Source: Kutzneria kofuensis
GTDB lineage: Bacteria; Actinomycetota; Actinomycetes; Mycobacteriales; Pseudonocardiaceae
NCBI RefSeq assembly: GCF_014203355.1
Contig: NZ_JACHIR010000001.1
Coordinates: 4,156,038-4,220,037, forward strand
Reading direction: 5' to 3'
Length of the DNA stretch: 64,000 nucleotides
Position numbers and translations under genes: made by a program. Positions 18,148-27,195 of this stretch are shown here, in pieces. The notes under the pieces are model-generated. The model saw only the letters and a list, made by a program, of their open reading frames with translations, searched no databases and had not been told where the DNA came from. Within the stretch, counting starts at the first letter, position 1; every line of letters starts with the position of its first letter.

Positions 18148-20082
18148 TCAGTCCGGCACCTGATTTGTTACGTCTCGCGACTCATCCGTTATGACTCCTC
18201 CATGTACGACCAGACGGGCGTATCGGGTACCGGCCAGGAGCAGTAGCAGGCCGGCGACGAGGAACGCGATCACCCGGGCCAGCCCGTCCAGCGCCGCCAG
18301 GTCGAACAGGATCAGCTTGACCACGGACGCCCCGACCAGCACCAACCCGACCGCACGCAGCGCCGCGGAGCGGATCCCGCGCAGCAGCAGGGCGATGGCG
18401 GCGACGGTCCACGACACCGTGATCACGGTGTGGCCGAACAGGAATCCGGAGCGGTCGGGCGAGACCAGCAGCGCGGTGGCCAGCACAGCGCCGGTCGCGC
18501 CGTAGAGCATCACGAGGCCGGCGACGATCCACGGCCCGGCGTTGCGGGTGGGCGGGCCGATGACGTCCATCCGGTACGCGACCAGCGGGATCGCGATGGC
18601 CACGAGGGTCATCAGCAGCCCGGTCAGCGCGGTGCTGACGGTCATCTCCGCGCCCGGCCGGTAGAGCACCAGCGTCACCGGCGTCACCACGGTCAGACCC
18701 CACAGCAGGCCGCAGATCGCGGTCAGCAACGAGGCGAGCAGCGCGGCCCGGTGCCGGACCAGGTCGGCGGCCAGCACGAGCACCAAAGCTTCACCCAGAA
18801 GTGTGATCGCCTGGGTGGGGCCGGTCAGCGCGTGCATGGTCGCGTCGACGACGGCGATCGAGCCGAGGATCGCGGCGGTGACCGTGACGGGGGTGCTGAG
18901 CCAGCGGTCGCACACCGCGACCCCGAGCATCAGGGCGGCCACGATCACGGCCAGCCACGCCGCCTCCGACCGCGTCAGCGCGAACCCGGCGACCAGGGCA
19001 GCGACGGGGGCGGTGGCCAGCAGGATCACGGGCGTCGCCATGTCCTGCTGGTTCCGCACGGTGACGATGACGGCGATGGCGACGCCGACCACCGTGGCGG
19101 CCAGCGCCGCGCCGGCGGTCTGCAGCGGATCGCCGGACCGGAGGGTGAACACCGTCGTCACGAGGCTGGCCAGCACCGGCGGGATGCCGGCGACCAGGGC
19201 CAGCGACGGCCAGCTCCGCACCAGCTGGACCGGCATCGCGCCGATCTGCAGCACGACCAGGAACGACACCAGCAGCGGCGTGAAGCCGTGCGTCAGGAAC
19301 GGGTCGCACAACGCGCAGCCGATGATCACCCAAACGGCGATGAACTGGGCGTTCCATCGGGCCGACAGCAGTAGCCCGCCACCCGCGACCAACAACGCCA
19401 CCAGCAGGCCGGCCCATTGCGGCATCAACTCGTACAGCGAGGTCGCGGCGGCGATGTCCAGGTAGAGCACGGCGATGCCGGTCGCGGCCAGCGCGTAGGC
19501 GCCGCTGCGGCCGGCGGGATTCCGGTGCACCCACAGGCCGCCGGCGATCAGCGCCAGGCCGAGGCCGCCGCCGACCAGGACCCGAGGCTCCGGTCCGAGC
19601 CAGCCGCGCTGCACGGCCAGCACCATCAGCAGCACGATGCCGAGCAGGGTGACGGAGCCGCCGATCCAGGCCACCACCTTGCTGCCGGCACCCTCGCGGC
19701 CGAGGCGTTCGGGCAGCGGAGGCGGGGGCACGTAGGTGGGCAGCCCGGACTGGGGCCAGGTCGGCCCGGCCGGCGGGGAGAGCGGCGGCGGTTGGGACGC
19801 GGGTTGCTGCGGCGGGCCCGGAATCGGCGCGCTCATCGCTGCCGCGATCGGCTGCATCGGCAGCTGCATCGGAGCCGGCATTGACGGCTGCATCGGTGAT
19901 TGCATGGCCGCGGGCATTGCCGCCTGCGTCGGTGGTTGCATCGGCTGTGCCGTCGGCGCCGGGGCGGGCGCGGGTGGCGTGGCGAGCTGGGCGTGCTGTA
20001 ACTCCTGGCTGACGACCTGGAGCCGCCGGCCGATGAAGTCCAGCTCGGCGGCCAGTCGCGCCAGTGGTTCCGAGGTGGTCAT
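18148..20082 (-). CDS. DUF2339 multi-spanning membrane protein with Met/Pro/Gln-rich linker
   Basis: A 644-residue protein. An N-terminal helix (residues 1-35, LARLAAELDFIGRRLQVVSQEL) is followed by a low-complexity stretch of about 100 residues rich in Pro, Met, Gln and Ala, with repeated PMQ/AMQ units. Then comes a long array of about 18-20 hydrophobic helices typical of DUF2339. The function is unknown. The first helix followed by a flexible linker suggests self-association before the membrane part, which is inference. The start is ATG 20082; the frame continues upstream to 20409 only as antisense of rbsK. Divergent from ribokinase. Confidence 0.78.
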   Translation of the reverse strand: MTTSEPLARLAAELDFIGRRLQVVSQELQHAQLATPPAPAPAPTAQPMQPPTQAAMPAAMQSPMQPSMPAPMQLPMQPIAAAMSAPIPGPPQQPASQPPPLSPPAGPTWPQSGLPTYVPPPPLPERLGREGAGSKVVAWIGGSVTLLGIVLLMVLAVQRGWLGPEPRVLVGGGLGLALIAGGLWVHRNPAGRSGAYALAATGIAVLYLDIAAATSLYELMPQWAGLLVALLVAGGGLLLSARWNAQFIAVWVIIGCALCDPFLTHGFTPLLVSFLVVLQIGAMPVQLVRSWPSLALVAGIPPVLASLVTTVFTLRSGDPLQTAGAALAATVVGVAIAVIVTVRNQQDMATPVILLATAPVAALVAGFALTRSEAAWLAVIVAALMLGVAVCDRWLSTPVTVTAAILGSIAVVDATMHALTGPTQAITLLGEALVLVLAADLVRHRAALLASLLTAICGLLWGLTVVTPVTLVLYRPGAEMTVSTALTGLLMTLVAIAIPLVAYRMDVIGPPTRNAGPWIVAGLVMLYGATGAVLATALLVSPDRSGFLFGHTVITVSWTVAAIALLLRGIRSAALRAVGLVLVGASVVKLILFDLAALDGLARVIAFLVAGLLLLLAGTRYARLVVHGGVITDESRDVTNQVPD

Positions 20083-20149
20083 GCCGAAAGGATGAGTCCT
20101 GACCTCGCCGAACGGATCCGTAGCACTACTCACGTGGCAGGGTTGTGAT

Positions 20150-21043
20150 GTGACTGTTGAGGTGGTGGTGGTCGGGTCGGCGAACGCCGACGTCGTGGTG
20201 CGGGTGGAGCGGCGGCCGGGGCCGGGCGAGACGGTGCTGGGCTCGGACACGGTGCTGGCGGCGGGCGGCAAGGGGGCGAACGCGGCGGTGGCGGCGGCAC
20301 TGCAGGAGGCCCGGGTCGCGCTGCTGGGGGCGGTGGGCGACGACCAGCACGGGGAGCTGCTGCGAGAGTCGATGAGCGGGGCGGGCGTGCAGCTGGACCT
20401 GGTCCGCACGACGGATCGGCCGACCGGAGCCGCCTACATCACGGTCACCCCGGACGGGGAGAACACGATCGTCGTCTCCCCCGGCGCGAACTCGGCGGTG
20501 GACGTCGACCAGGTGGAGGCGGCCAAGGATGTGATCGCCGGCGCGAAGGTGCTGCTGGCGTCGCTGGAGGTGCCGCTGCCGGCGATCGAGCGGGCGGTGG
20601 CGCTGGCGAACGAGGCGGGCACGAGGGCGGTGCTGAACCTGTCGCCGGTGGCGAAGCTGTCGCGGCAAACGCTTGCGGCGCTGGACCCGCTGGTCGTCAA
20701 CGAGCATGAGGCGCAGTGGCTGATGGACGGCGCGACCGACCTGACGAAGCTGCTGGACCTGGGCCCGAAGTCGGCTGTTGTCACGCTGGGCAGCCGGGGT
20801 GCGCTGGTCATCGAGAAACACGGCACGACCGAGGTGGAGTCGCCGCGGGTGACGGCGGTGGACACGACGGGTGCCGGCGACGCGTTCGTCGGTGCGTTGA
20901 TCACGCAGCTGGCGGCCGGGGACGACCTGGCCGCGGCGGCACGAAGGGCGGTACGGGTGGCGGCGGTGTCGGTGACGCGGCCGGGCGCGCAGGCGTCGTA
21001 CCCGACCCGTGGTGAAGTCGATTCAGCGAGGGGTATGGTCTAG
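20150..21043 (+). CDS. rbsK: Ribokinase (PfkB family)
   Basis: A 297-residue PfkB-family sugar kinase that phosphorylates ribose or a related sugar at C5. The N-terminal substrate motif is LAAGGKGANAAVAAALQEA and the C-terminal catalytic motif is DTTGAGDAFVGALI, with Asp as the base in TGAGD. It starts at GTG 20150 with GGCAGGG upstream. The next gene, PtsI, begins four bases after its stop, so the two are co-transcribed. That is an uncommon pairing and may mean the sugar enters by a PTS or that its metabolism is linked to PTS. Confidence 0.88.
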   Translation: MTVEVVVVGSANADVVVRVERRPGPGETVLGSDTVLAAGGKGANAAVAAALQEARVALLGAVGDDQHGELLRESMSGAGVQLDLVRTTDRPTGAAYITVTPDGENTIVVSPGANSAVDVDQVEAAKDVIAGAKVLLASLEVPLPAIERAVALANEAGTRAVLNLSPVAKLSRQTLAALDPLVVNEHEAQWLMDGATDLTKLLDLGPKSAVVTLGSRGALVIEKHGTTEVESPRVTAVDTTGAGDAFVGALITQLAAGDDLAAAARRAVRVAAVSVTRPGAQASYPTRGEVDSARGMV

Positions 21044-21046
21044 ACC

Positions 21047-22705
21047 ATGTCGAGCGCGCGACTCAAGGGTGTCGGAGTGAGTGCGGGCCGGGCCTCGGGC
21101 CCGGTCGTGCGGGTCGCGGACCCGCTGCCGGAGCCGGCGGCGACGCCGGAGCCCGCGGATCCGGCGGCCGAGGCGGCCCGGATCCGGCCCGCGGCCGAGG
21201 CGGTCGCCGCCCGGCTGACCGAGCGCGCCGACGCGGCCACCGGCGAGGCCAAGGCGGTGCTGGAGACCACCGCCGCGATGGCTGCCGACCCGTCGCTGGC
21301 CAGCCAGGCGGAGAAGCTCGTCACGGCGAAGTCGCTGCCGGCGGCCCGCGCCGTGTTCGACGCCGCCGAGACGTTCGCGGCCGCGCTGGCCGCGGCCGGC
21401 GGCTACATGGCCGAGCGGGTCCGGGACATCCGGGACGTGCGTGACCGCATCGTCGCCGAGCTGATGGGCGTCGAGCCGCCCGGCGTGCCGACGCTGACCG
21501 GGCCGTCCGTGCTGATCGCCCGCGACCTCGCGCCGGCCGACACCGCCGGGCTGGACCCGGCCAAGGTCCTCGCGCTCGTGACGGAGGAGGGCGGGCCGAC
21601 CAGCCACACCGCCATCCTGGCCCGGTCGCTGGGCATCCCGGCCGTCGTCGCCACCACCGGTCTGCTGTCGCTGGGCGAAATCGCCGGCCTGATCGTCGAC
21701 GGCGACACCGGCGTGGTCGAGGTGCCGGCCGGCCGCGTCGAGGTGCTGGCCGCCAGCTCGGCCAAGGAAGCGCACTGGAACGGCGTCGGCATCACCTTCG
21801 ACGGCAACCGGATCAAGGTTCTGGCCAACGTGGGCTCCGCCGCCGACGCGACGACCGCGGCGGCCAACGGCGCCGAGGGTGTCGGCCTGTTCCGCACCGA
21901 GTTCTGCTACCTGTCGGCGACCAGCGAGCCGACCGTCGCCGAGCAGACCGCCGCCTACAGCGCTGTACTCAAGCCCTTTGCCGGCAAGCCCGTCACCGTC
22001 CGGACGCTGGACGCCGGCGCGGACAAGCCGCTGGCGTTCCTCGCCCCTGACCCGGAGCCCAACCCGGCGCTGGGTGTGCGCGGTCTGCGCGTGGCGTTCA
22101 CCCGCACCGACGTGCTGGACCGGCAGTTGGAGGCGATCGCCGCGGCCGCCGCCGAGACCGGAGCGCAGGTGCAGGTGATGGCGCCGATGGTGGCCACCGC
22201 CGAGGAAGCCGGCTGGTTCGCCGAGCGCGCCCGCGCCGCCGGCATCCAGAAGGTCGGCGTGATGATCGAGGTGCCGGCGGCCGCGCTGACCGCCCGCGAG
22301 ATCTTCGACGCCGTCGACTTCGTCAGCCTCGGCACCAACGACCTGGCGCAGTACACCTTCGCCGCGGACCGGCAGGTGGGCGCGGTCGCCGCGCTCAACG
22401 ACCCGTGGCAGCCGGCCCTGCTGCGGCTGATCGCCCTGGTCGGCAAGGCCGCCGGCGAGGTAGACAAGCCGGCCGGCGTCTGCGGCGAGGCGGCGGCGGA
22501 CCCGCACCTGGCGGCGGTGCTCGTCGGCCTCGGCATGACCAGCCTGTCGATGAACGCCGGCGCCCTCAACCGGGTCGGCGCGGGCCTGGCCGAGGTGCAC
22601 TTCGACCAGTGCCAGCTCGCCGCCAAGGCGGCCCTGGCCACGCACGACCCCGAGCACGCGCGGCTCGCGGCCAGGGCGGCGCTCACCCCGCGCCGCCAGC
22701 ACTGA
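21047..22705 (+). CDS. ptsI: Phosphoenolpyruvate-protein phosphotransferase (PTS enzyme I)
   Basis: A 552-residue enzyme I, which autophosphorylates from PEP and passes the phosphate to HPr. The phosphohistidine is His187 in EEGGPTSHTAILAR. The PEP-binding barrel includes VGLFRTEFCYL, RTLDAGADKPLAFL and NPALGVRGLR, and the C-terminal GVCGEAAADP carries the conserved Cys. The N-terminal HPr-binding domain (about residues 20-140) is Ala-rich. No HPr or enzyme II gene is in the window. It is coupled to ribokinase and ends in a strong hairpin. Confidence 0.94.
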   Translation: MSSARLKGVGVSAGRASGPVVRVADPLPEPAATPEPADPAAEAARIRPAAEAVAARLTERADAATGEAKAVLETTAAMAADPSLASQAEKLVTAKSLPAARAVFDAAETFAAALAAAGGYMAERVRDIRDVRDRIVAELMGVEPPGVPTLTGPSVLIARDLAPADTAGLDPAKVLALVTEEGGPTSHTAILARSLGIPAVVATTGLLSLGEIAGLIVDGDTGVVEVPAGRVEVLAASSAKEAHWNGVGITFDGNRIKVLANVGSAADATTAAANGAEGVGLFRTEFCYLSATSEPTVAEQTAAYSAVLKPFAGKPVTVRTLDAGADKPLAFLAPDPEPNPALGVRGLRVAFTRTDVLDRQLEAIAAAAAETGAQVQVMAPMVATAEEAGWFAERARAAGIQKVGVMIEVPAAALTAREIFDAVDFVSLGTNDLAQYTFAADRQVGAVAALNDPWQPALLRLIALVGKAAGEVDKPAGVCGEAAADPHLAAVLVGLGMTSLSMNAGALNRVGAGLAEVHFDQCQLAAKAALATHDPEHARLAARAALTPRRQH

Positions 22706-22746
22706 CCGGACGCCCGTCGGCGCCGATCGCGCCGGCGGGCGTCCGG
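22706..22746. terminator. Bidirectional terminator between ptsI and the response regulator
   Basis: CCGGACGCCCG (22706-22716) pairs perfectly with CGGGCGTCCGG (22736-22746), with further pairing in the loop. It starts one base after the ptsI stop and ends three bases before the stop of the convergent regulator. Confidence 0.7.
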
Positions 22747-22749
22747 CGG

Positions 22750-23403
22750 TCAGTGCTGTTCCGCGTCCAGGCCGTGCTCGATGGCGTAGCGGGCGAGCTC
22801 GACCCGGTTGTGCAGCTGGAGCTTGCGCAGCGTGGACTGGACGTGGTTCTCCACGGTCCGGTGCGATATGCCCAGCCGGGTGGCGATCTGCCGTGACGTC
22901 ATGCCCTTGGCCACCAGGCGCAGGACCTCGGTCTCGCGGTCGGTGAGCTCCGGCGTGGGCTCGGCCCCGGCCGGCTGCGCGGCCATCCGCCGGTACTCGC
23001 CGAGCACCAGGCCGGCCAGCCCGGCGGTGAACACCGCCGCGCCCTCGGCGGTGCGGTTGACGGCGTCGACCAGCTCCTCGACGGACGCGGACTTCAGCAG
23101 GTAACCGGAGGCGCCGGCCTTCACGGCCTCCAGCACGTCCTCGTGCTCGCCGCTGGCGGACAGCACCAGCACCCGCGTCTCGGGCCGGGTGGCGACGATC
23201 TGCTGGGTCGCCTCCACGCCGGTCTGCGCGCCGAGGTTGAGGTCCATCAGCACGACGTCCGGCCGGACGGTGCCGGCGATCCGCACCGCGGCCGCCGCGT
23301 CGCTGGCGGTCGCGACCACCTCGAAGCCCCGCTCCTGCAGGTCGCGGGCCACGCCGGCCCGCCACATCGGATGGTCGTCGACGACCATCACCGACACGCT
23401 CAC
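22750..23403 (-). CDS. NarL/FixJ-type response regulator (MacR-like)
   Basis: A 217-residue response regulator. The receiver domain has Asp9/Asp10 and the phospho-acceptor Asp54 in VLMDLNLG, with Lys in LLKSAS. The C-terminal LuxR-type helix-turn-helix (about residues 150-212) reads LTDRETEVLRLVAKGMTSRQIA. The start is GTG 23403, overlapping the stop of the sensor kinase gene (GTGA), so the pair is translationally coupled. The kinase resembles the MacS family, whose S. coelicolor system affects morphology and antibiotic production; equivalence here is inference. Confidence 0.9.
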   Translation of the reverse strand: MSVSVMVVDDHPMWRAGVARDLQERGFEVVATASDAAAAVRIAGTVRPDVVLMDLNLGAQTGVEATQQIVATRPETRVLVLSASGEHEDVLEAVKAGASGYLLKSASVEELVDAVNRTAEGAAVFTAGLAGLVLGEYRRMAAQPAGAEPTPELTDRETEVLRLVAKGMTSRQIATRLGISHRTVENHVQSTLRKLQLHNRVELARYAIEHGLDAEQH

Positions 23404-24557
23404 GCTTGTCCCCCCGTCGGCACGTGCAGTTCCCACTCGGTGCCCTCGCCGGGCCCCGTCGTCAGCTCAACGGTGCCACCCAGGTCGGCGATCCGTCCTC
23501 GAATCGACTGCGAGACGCCCAGGTGGCCCTCCGCCTCGGCGATGGCCAGCCGCCCGTCGGGAATGCCCACGCCGTCGTCACGGACGCTCAGCACCACCTC
23601 GTCGCCGAGGTCCTCCAGCAGCACCCACGCCCGCGCGCCGGGACCGGCATGGCGGTCCACATTGGACAGCGCCTCCCGTACGGCGGCGCTCAGCTCGCCC
23701 GCGGTCACCTGCGGCACCAGCACCGGAGTTGCCGGTGCGGCCACGGAGATCGTCGACGTGGCCATCAGCTGTATCCACTGCCGCAGATCCGTGTCGCCAT
23801 CCACAGTGGACTCCAACGGCCCGGAGGCGATCAGCGACCGCAGCGCGATCTCCTGCTCGCCGGCCAGCTCCGCGATCTCGGCGGCCTCGCCGCCGACCTC
23901 CAGCCCGCGCTTGCGCACCCGGGCCAGCACCTGCAGCACGCTGTCGTGAATGGACCGGGCCAGCCGCTCCCGCTCGGCGGTCGCGGCCTCGGTGCGCAGC
24001 GCCTGCCGCACCCGGGCCGCGGAGTTGCGGGTCGCCTCCGACGCGACGCCGACCACGAAGCTGACGCCGATCAGCAGCACGGTGTCCTCGGCGAGGTAGA
24101 TGTTGAAGTAGCCGCGCGGCAGTACGTTGGCCACGGCGGTGACGCCGCCGAACAGCAGCCCCCAGTACCGGCCGCCGTAGATCGCGCCGCCGACCGGCGC
24201 GCCGCTGGACCACAGGGTGGTGATCGTCTGCGCCCCGGACTGCATCTGGGCCGGGCCGACGATCGGCGCGGAGCTCAGCATCAGCACGGTGTTCAGCACC
24301 AGGTCGGCGATCACCAGCTGCGGTCGCCGACCGGCCGGCGTCAGGTAGAAGTACGTGAGCACCCCGGTCCACACGGTCATCACGGCCGCGACAACCCACG
24401 CGGCCCACTCGAGCCGGAAGGTGTGCAGGTTGAACCAGATGCTGGCCAATGCGAACACCCAGGTCACGATGCGTAGCACGATCACACCCCGCCAGAACGG
24501 CGTGGCCGGATCGTCGTCGGGCCTGATCCCCGGAATGGCTGGTCTGCGGTTCACCAC
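23400..24557 (-). CDS. Sensor histidine kinase, MacS-like (DUF5931 N-terminal domain)
   Basis: A 385-residue kinase of the HisKA_3 type. The N-terminal half has five to six membrane helices (DUF5931-like), beginning FWRGVIVLRIVTWVFALASI. The phospho-acceptor histidine is in RSIHDSVLQVLARV, and the HATPase part shows the N box LSNVDRHAG and G box VRDDGVGIP. I prefer the GTG at 24557, preceded by GGGAGGGAG, over the ATG at 24578, which has no proper spacing to a ribosome-binding site. It forms an operon with the response regulator and is divergent from a diguanylate cyclase. Confidence 0.87.
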   Translation of the reverse strand: MVNRRPAIPGIRPDDDPATPFWRGVIVLRIVTWVFALASIWFNLHTFRLEWAAWVVAAVMTVWTGVLTYFYLTPAGRRPQLVIADLVLNTVLMLSSAPIVGPAQMQSGAQTITTLWSSGAPVGGAIYGGRYWGLLFGGVTAVANVLPRGYFNIYLAEDTVLLIGVSFVVGVASEATRNSAARVRQALRTEAATAERERLARSIHDSVLQVLARVRKRGLEVGGEAAEIAELAGEQEIALRSLIASGPLESTVDGDTDLRQWIQLMATSTISVAAPATPVLVPQVTAGELSAAVREALSNVDRHAGPGARAWVLLEDLGDEVVLSVRDDGVGIPDGRLAIAEAEGHLGVSQSIRGRIADLGGTVELTTGPGEGTEWELHVPTGGQA

Positions 24558-24641
24558 CTGCTCCCTCCCCGCCGACATCCTGCCGTGACCGGGTGGTTGT
24601 CGGTATCCCTGACCGGTGGACTTCTGCTCGCCTGACGGTGT

Positions 24642-25877
24642 GTGCGACGCTCAAGACATCGGGTGACGATCGGATTGGCATTGCGCGACTGGTCGATGTG
24701 GACCCTGCCGAGGCCCGCGTTGGTCTACTGGATGTCGGTGGACCTCGCCGCACTGGCCGTCGGCGGCTACGTCATGGCCGCGACCGCCCCGCCCACGCTG
24801 GAGGACCTCGGGCGGTTCGGCGCGATCGCCTGCACCGGGCTGGTGGTCATCGTCATCACGGCGATCGCGACGCAGCTGTCCAACGAGACCCGGCGTAACC
24901 CGTGGGCGCTGCACATCTGCTACCTCTCGGCCGGCCTGCTGGTGCTGCCGCCGAACCTGGTGCTGCTGCTCCTGCTCGGCCCCGCCCTCTACGGCGTGCT
25001 GGGCCCCGGCCCGGACGCGCACCGCTGGCTGTTCACGCTGGCCGCGACCACGCTGTCGGTGTTCGCCGCCCGCGCCACCATCGGCTGGCAGCACCCGAAC
25101 TGGGACTTCGGCATGCTGGTGCTCGGCGGCATCGTGCTGCTGATGACCAGGGCCGTGCTGGTCGCCGTCGGCCTGCGGCTGCGCGCCCCGTCGGCCGGCG
25201 CGGACGAGGTGTTCGGCGAGCCGATCGACGTGGTGCTGGGCATCGTCGCGGCGAGCACCGGCGCGCTGATGGCGCTGGCGGTGCTGTCCGACCCGATCCG
25301 GGCGCTGCTCGCCGGGCCGCCGATGTTCCTGCTGGAACGGGCCGCGCAGCTGCCGCAGTGGCGCCGCTCCGCGCAGCGGGACGCCAAGACCGGGCTGTCC
25401 AACGCCGTGCACTGGGACCTGCGGGCCCGCGACGAGCTGGCCAAGGCCAGCGCGCGCCGGCGGCCGGTCGCGATGATGCTGCTGGACCTCGACCACTTCA
25501 AGCGGGTCAACGACCGGGTCGGCCACCTCGCCGGGGACGCGGCGCTGGCCGCCGTCGCCCGCGAGCTGCGCGGCAGCGTCCGCAGCGGCGACGTGGTCGG
25601 CCGGTTCGGCGGCGAGGAGTTCGTGGTGCTGCTGCCGGACACCGGCCCCGGCGTCGCCGAGTCGGTGGCCGAGCGGGTCCGGCACGCCATCTCGCTGCTG
25701 CGGGTGGCGACCACCGCCGCCGACGGCCAGGCGCACGTGCTGTCCGGCCTGACCGTCAGCATCGGAGTGTCTACTTCGGACCGTTACGGCTACGACGTGT
25801 CCGCGCTGCTGGTCGCGGCCGACTCGGCCCTGTTGTCGGCCAAGGGCTACGGTCGCAACCTGGTGGCGATGGCCTAG
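24642..25877 (+). CDS. Membrane diguanylate cyclase (GGDEF)
   Basis: A 411-residue protein with an N-terminal membrane region of about six helices and a C-terminal GGDEF domain (about residues 250-410). The active site is GGEEF in VVGRFGGEEFVVLLPD. The metal-binding DLDHFKRVND is intact. An inhibitory I-site RxxD (RSGD) lies exactly five residues before GGEEF, so it should make c-di-GMP under product control. The start may be GTG 24642 or GTG 24663; neither has a strong ribosome-binding site. c-di-GMP controls development in filamentous actinomycetes. Confidence 0.88.
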   Translation: MRRSRHRVTIGLALRDWSMWTLPRPALVYWMSVDLAALAVGGYVMAATAPPTLEDLGRFGAIACTGLVVIVITAIATQLSNETRRNPWALHICYLSAGLLVLPPNLVLLLLLGPALYGVLGPGPDAHRWLFTLAATTLSVFAARATIGWQHPNWDFGMLVLGGIVLLMTRAVLVAVGLRLRAPSAGADEVFGEPIDVVLGIVAASTGALMALAVLSDPIRALLAGPPMFLLERAAQLPQWRRSAQRDAKTGLSNAVHWDLRARDELAKASARRRPVAMMLLDLDHFKRVNDRVGHLAGDAALAAVARELRGSVRSGDVVGRFGGEEFVVLLPDTGPGVAESVAERVRHAISLLRVATTAADGQAHVLSGLTVSIGVSTSDRYGYDVSALLVAADSALLSAKGYGRNLVAMA

Positions 25878-27014
25878 CTACTTGCCATGTCCCGGTTCCA
25901 CCTTGGGCGGCCGGGTCGGGTCCACTTCGGACGGATCGATGCCCTGGTCGTGCAGCAGCGACCGGATGCCCGAGTTCAGCACGGCCAGGATCGGCACGGA
26001 CATCAGCGCGCCGGCGATGCCGCCGAAGGTGAAGCCGGCGGCGATCACCAGCACCACCGCCAGCGGGTGCAGCTGCACCGCCCGGCCCAGCAGCAGCGGC
26101 TGCAGGATGTGGCTCTCCAGCTGCATCACCGCGATCACGATGGCCAGCACGATCAGCGCCGACACGAAACCCTTGGCCACCAGGGCCACCAGCACCGCGA
26201 CGGTGCCGGCGATCACCGCGCCGACGATCGGGATGAACGCGCCGAGGAACACCAGCGCGGCCAGCGGCACCGCCAGTGGCACGCCGACGATGGCGATGCC
26301 GACTCCGATGCCGACAGCGTCGACCACCGCCACGGCGGCGGTGGCCCGCACGTAGCGCACCAGGGAGGCGAAGCCGCGACGGCCGGCCAGGTCCACCCGC
26401 GGCCGCACGTCGGCCGGGATGATCCGGATCAGGAACGACCAGATGCCGCCGCCGTCGTGCAGGAAGAAGATCGTGGTGAACAGCACCAGCAACACGCCGG
26501 TGAGCAACTCGCCGAGGGTGGCGGCGGTGCTGAGCGCGCTGGTGGTGATGGTGAGCTGGTTGTCCTGGATCAGCTTGACGAGCTGGTTGGGCAGGTCGGT
26601 CAGCTGGGCCTCGGACAGGCGCAGCGGGGGGCCCTCCAGCCAGTCGGTGATCGCCTTGACCGACTGGGCCACCTGCTTCTGCAGGTCCGGCAGGCCACCG
26701 ACGAACGCGCTGATCACGCCGTACAGCACGCCGCCGACCACGGCGATGCCGCCGACGACGACGATCGCCGTCGCCACCCCGCTCGGCACCCGCCAGCGCA
26801 CCAGCTGGGCGACCGCCGGCGCCAGCAGCGCGGCCAGCAGCAGCGCCACGGCCACCGGGATGATCACCACCGCCAGGTAGCCGACGATCCACGAGATGAG
26901 CCAGACCGCGCCGGCCACGGCCAGCAGCCGCCAGCTCAGCGCGGCGCTGACCCGCAGCACCTTGGGCACGGACTGGCTGACGTCCTCGGGGCGGCCGGGC
27001 CGGGGCGAAGTCAC
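25878..27014 (-). CDS. AI-2E family transporter (PerM/TqsA-like permease)
   Basis: A 378-residue membrane protein with about eight helices. It has the family signatures LLAALLAPAVAQLVRWRVP in the N-terminal half and GIGVGIAIVGVPLAVPLAALVFLGAFIPIVGAVIAGTVAVLVAL in the C-terminal half (two stretches). The members export small molecules such as AI-2, or ions. The start is GTG 27014 (VTSPRPGRPEDV); the ORF continues upstream without a plausible start. It converges on the diguanylate cyclase, with the stop codons directly adjacent. Confidence 0.88.
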   Translation of the reverse strand: MTSPRPGRPEDVSQSVPKVLRVSAALSWRLLAVAGAVWLISWIVGYLAVVIIPVAVALLLAALLAPAVAQLVRWRVPSGVATAIVVVGGIAVVGGVLYGVISAFVGGLPDLQKQVAQSVKAITDWLEGPPLRLSEAQLTDLPNQLVKLIQDNQLTITTSALSTAATLGELLTGVLLVLFTTIFFLHDGGGIWSFLIRIIPADVRPRVDLAGRRGFASLVRYVRATAAVAVVDAVGIGVGIAIVGVPLAVPLAALVFLGAFIPIVGAVIAGTVAVLVALVAKGFVSALIVLAIVIAVMQLESHILQPLLLGRAVQLHPLAVVLVIAAGFTFGGIAGALMSVPILAVLNSGIRSLLHDQGIDPSEVDPTRPPKVEPGHGK

Positions 27015-27195
27015 ACGATCACCGTAGCCGCCGCGCCCACCCGCGGCACTGTTCACACCTTCAGGGGATCTTGCGGTGTCAAAGGTGCGGCGGCCGTTCG
27101 GAACTGACAATCTCTCGGCGTCGACATCACGGACGCCTCTCGCGCCCCTTCACCGATGTCGGTGTTTCCCCAGGCGAGCGGAAGAGGATCTTCAT

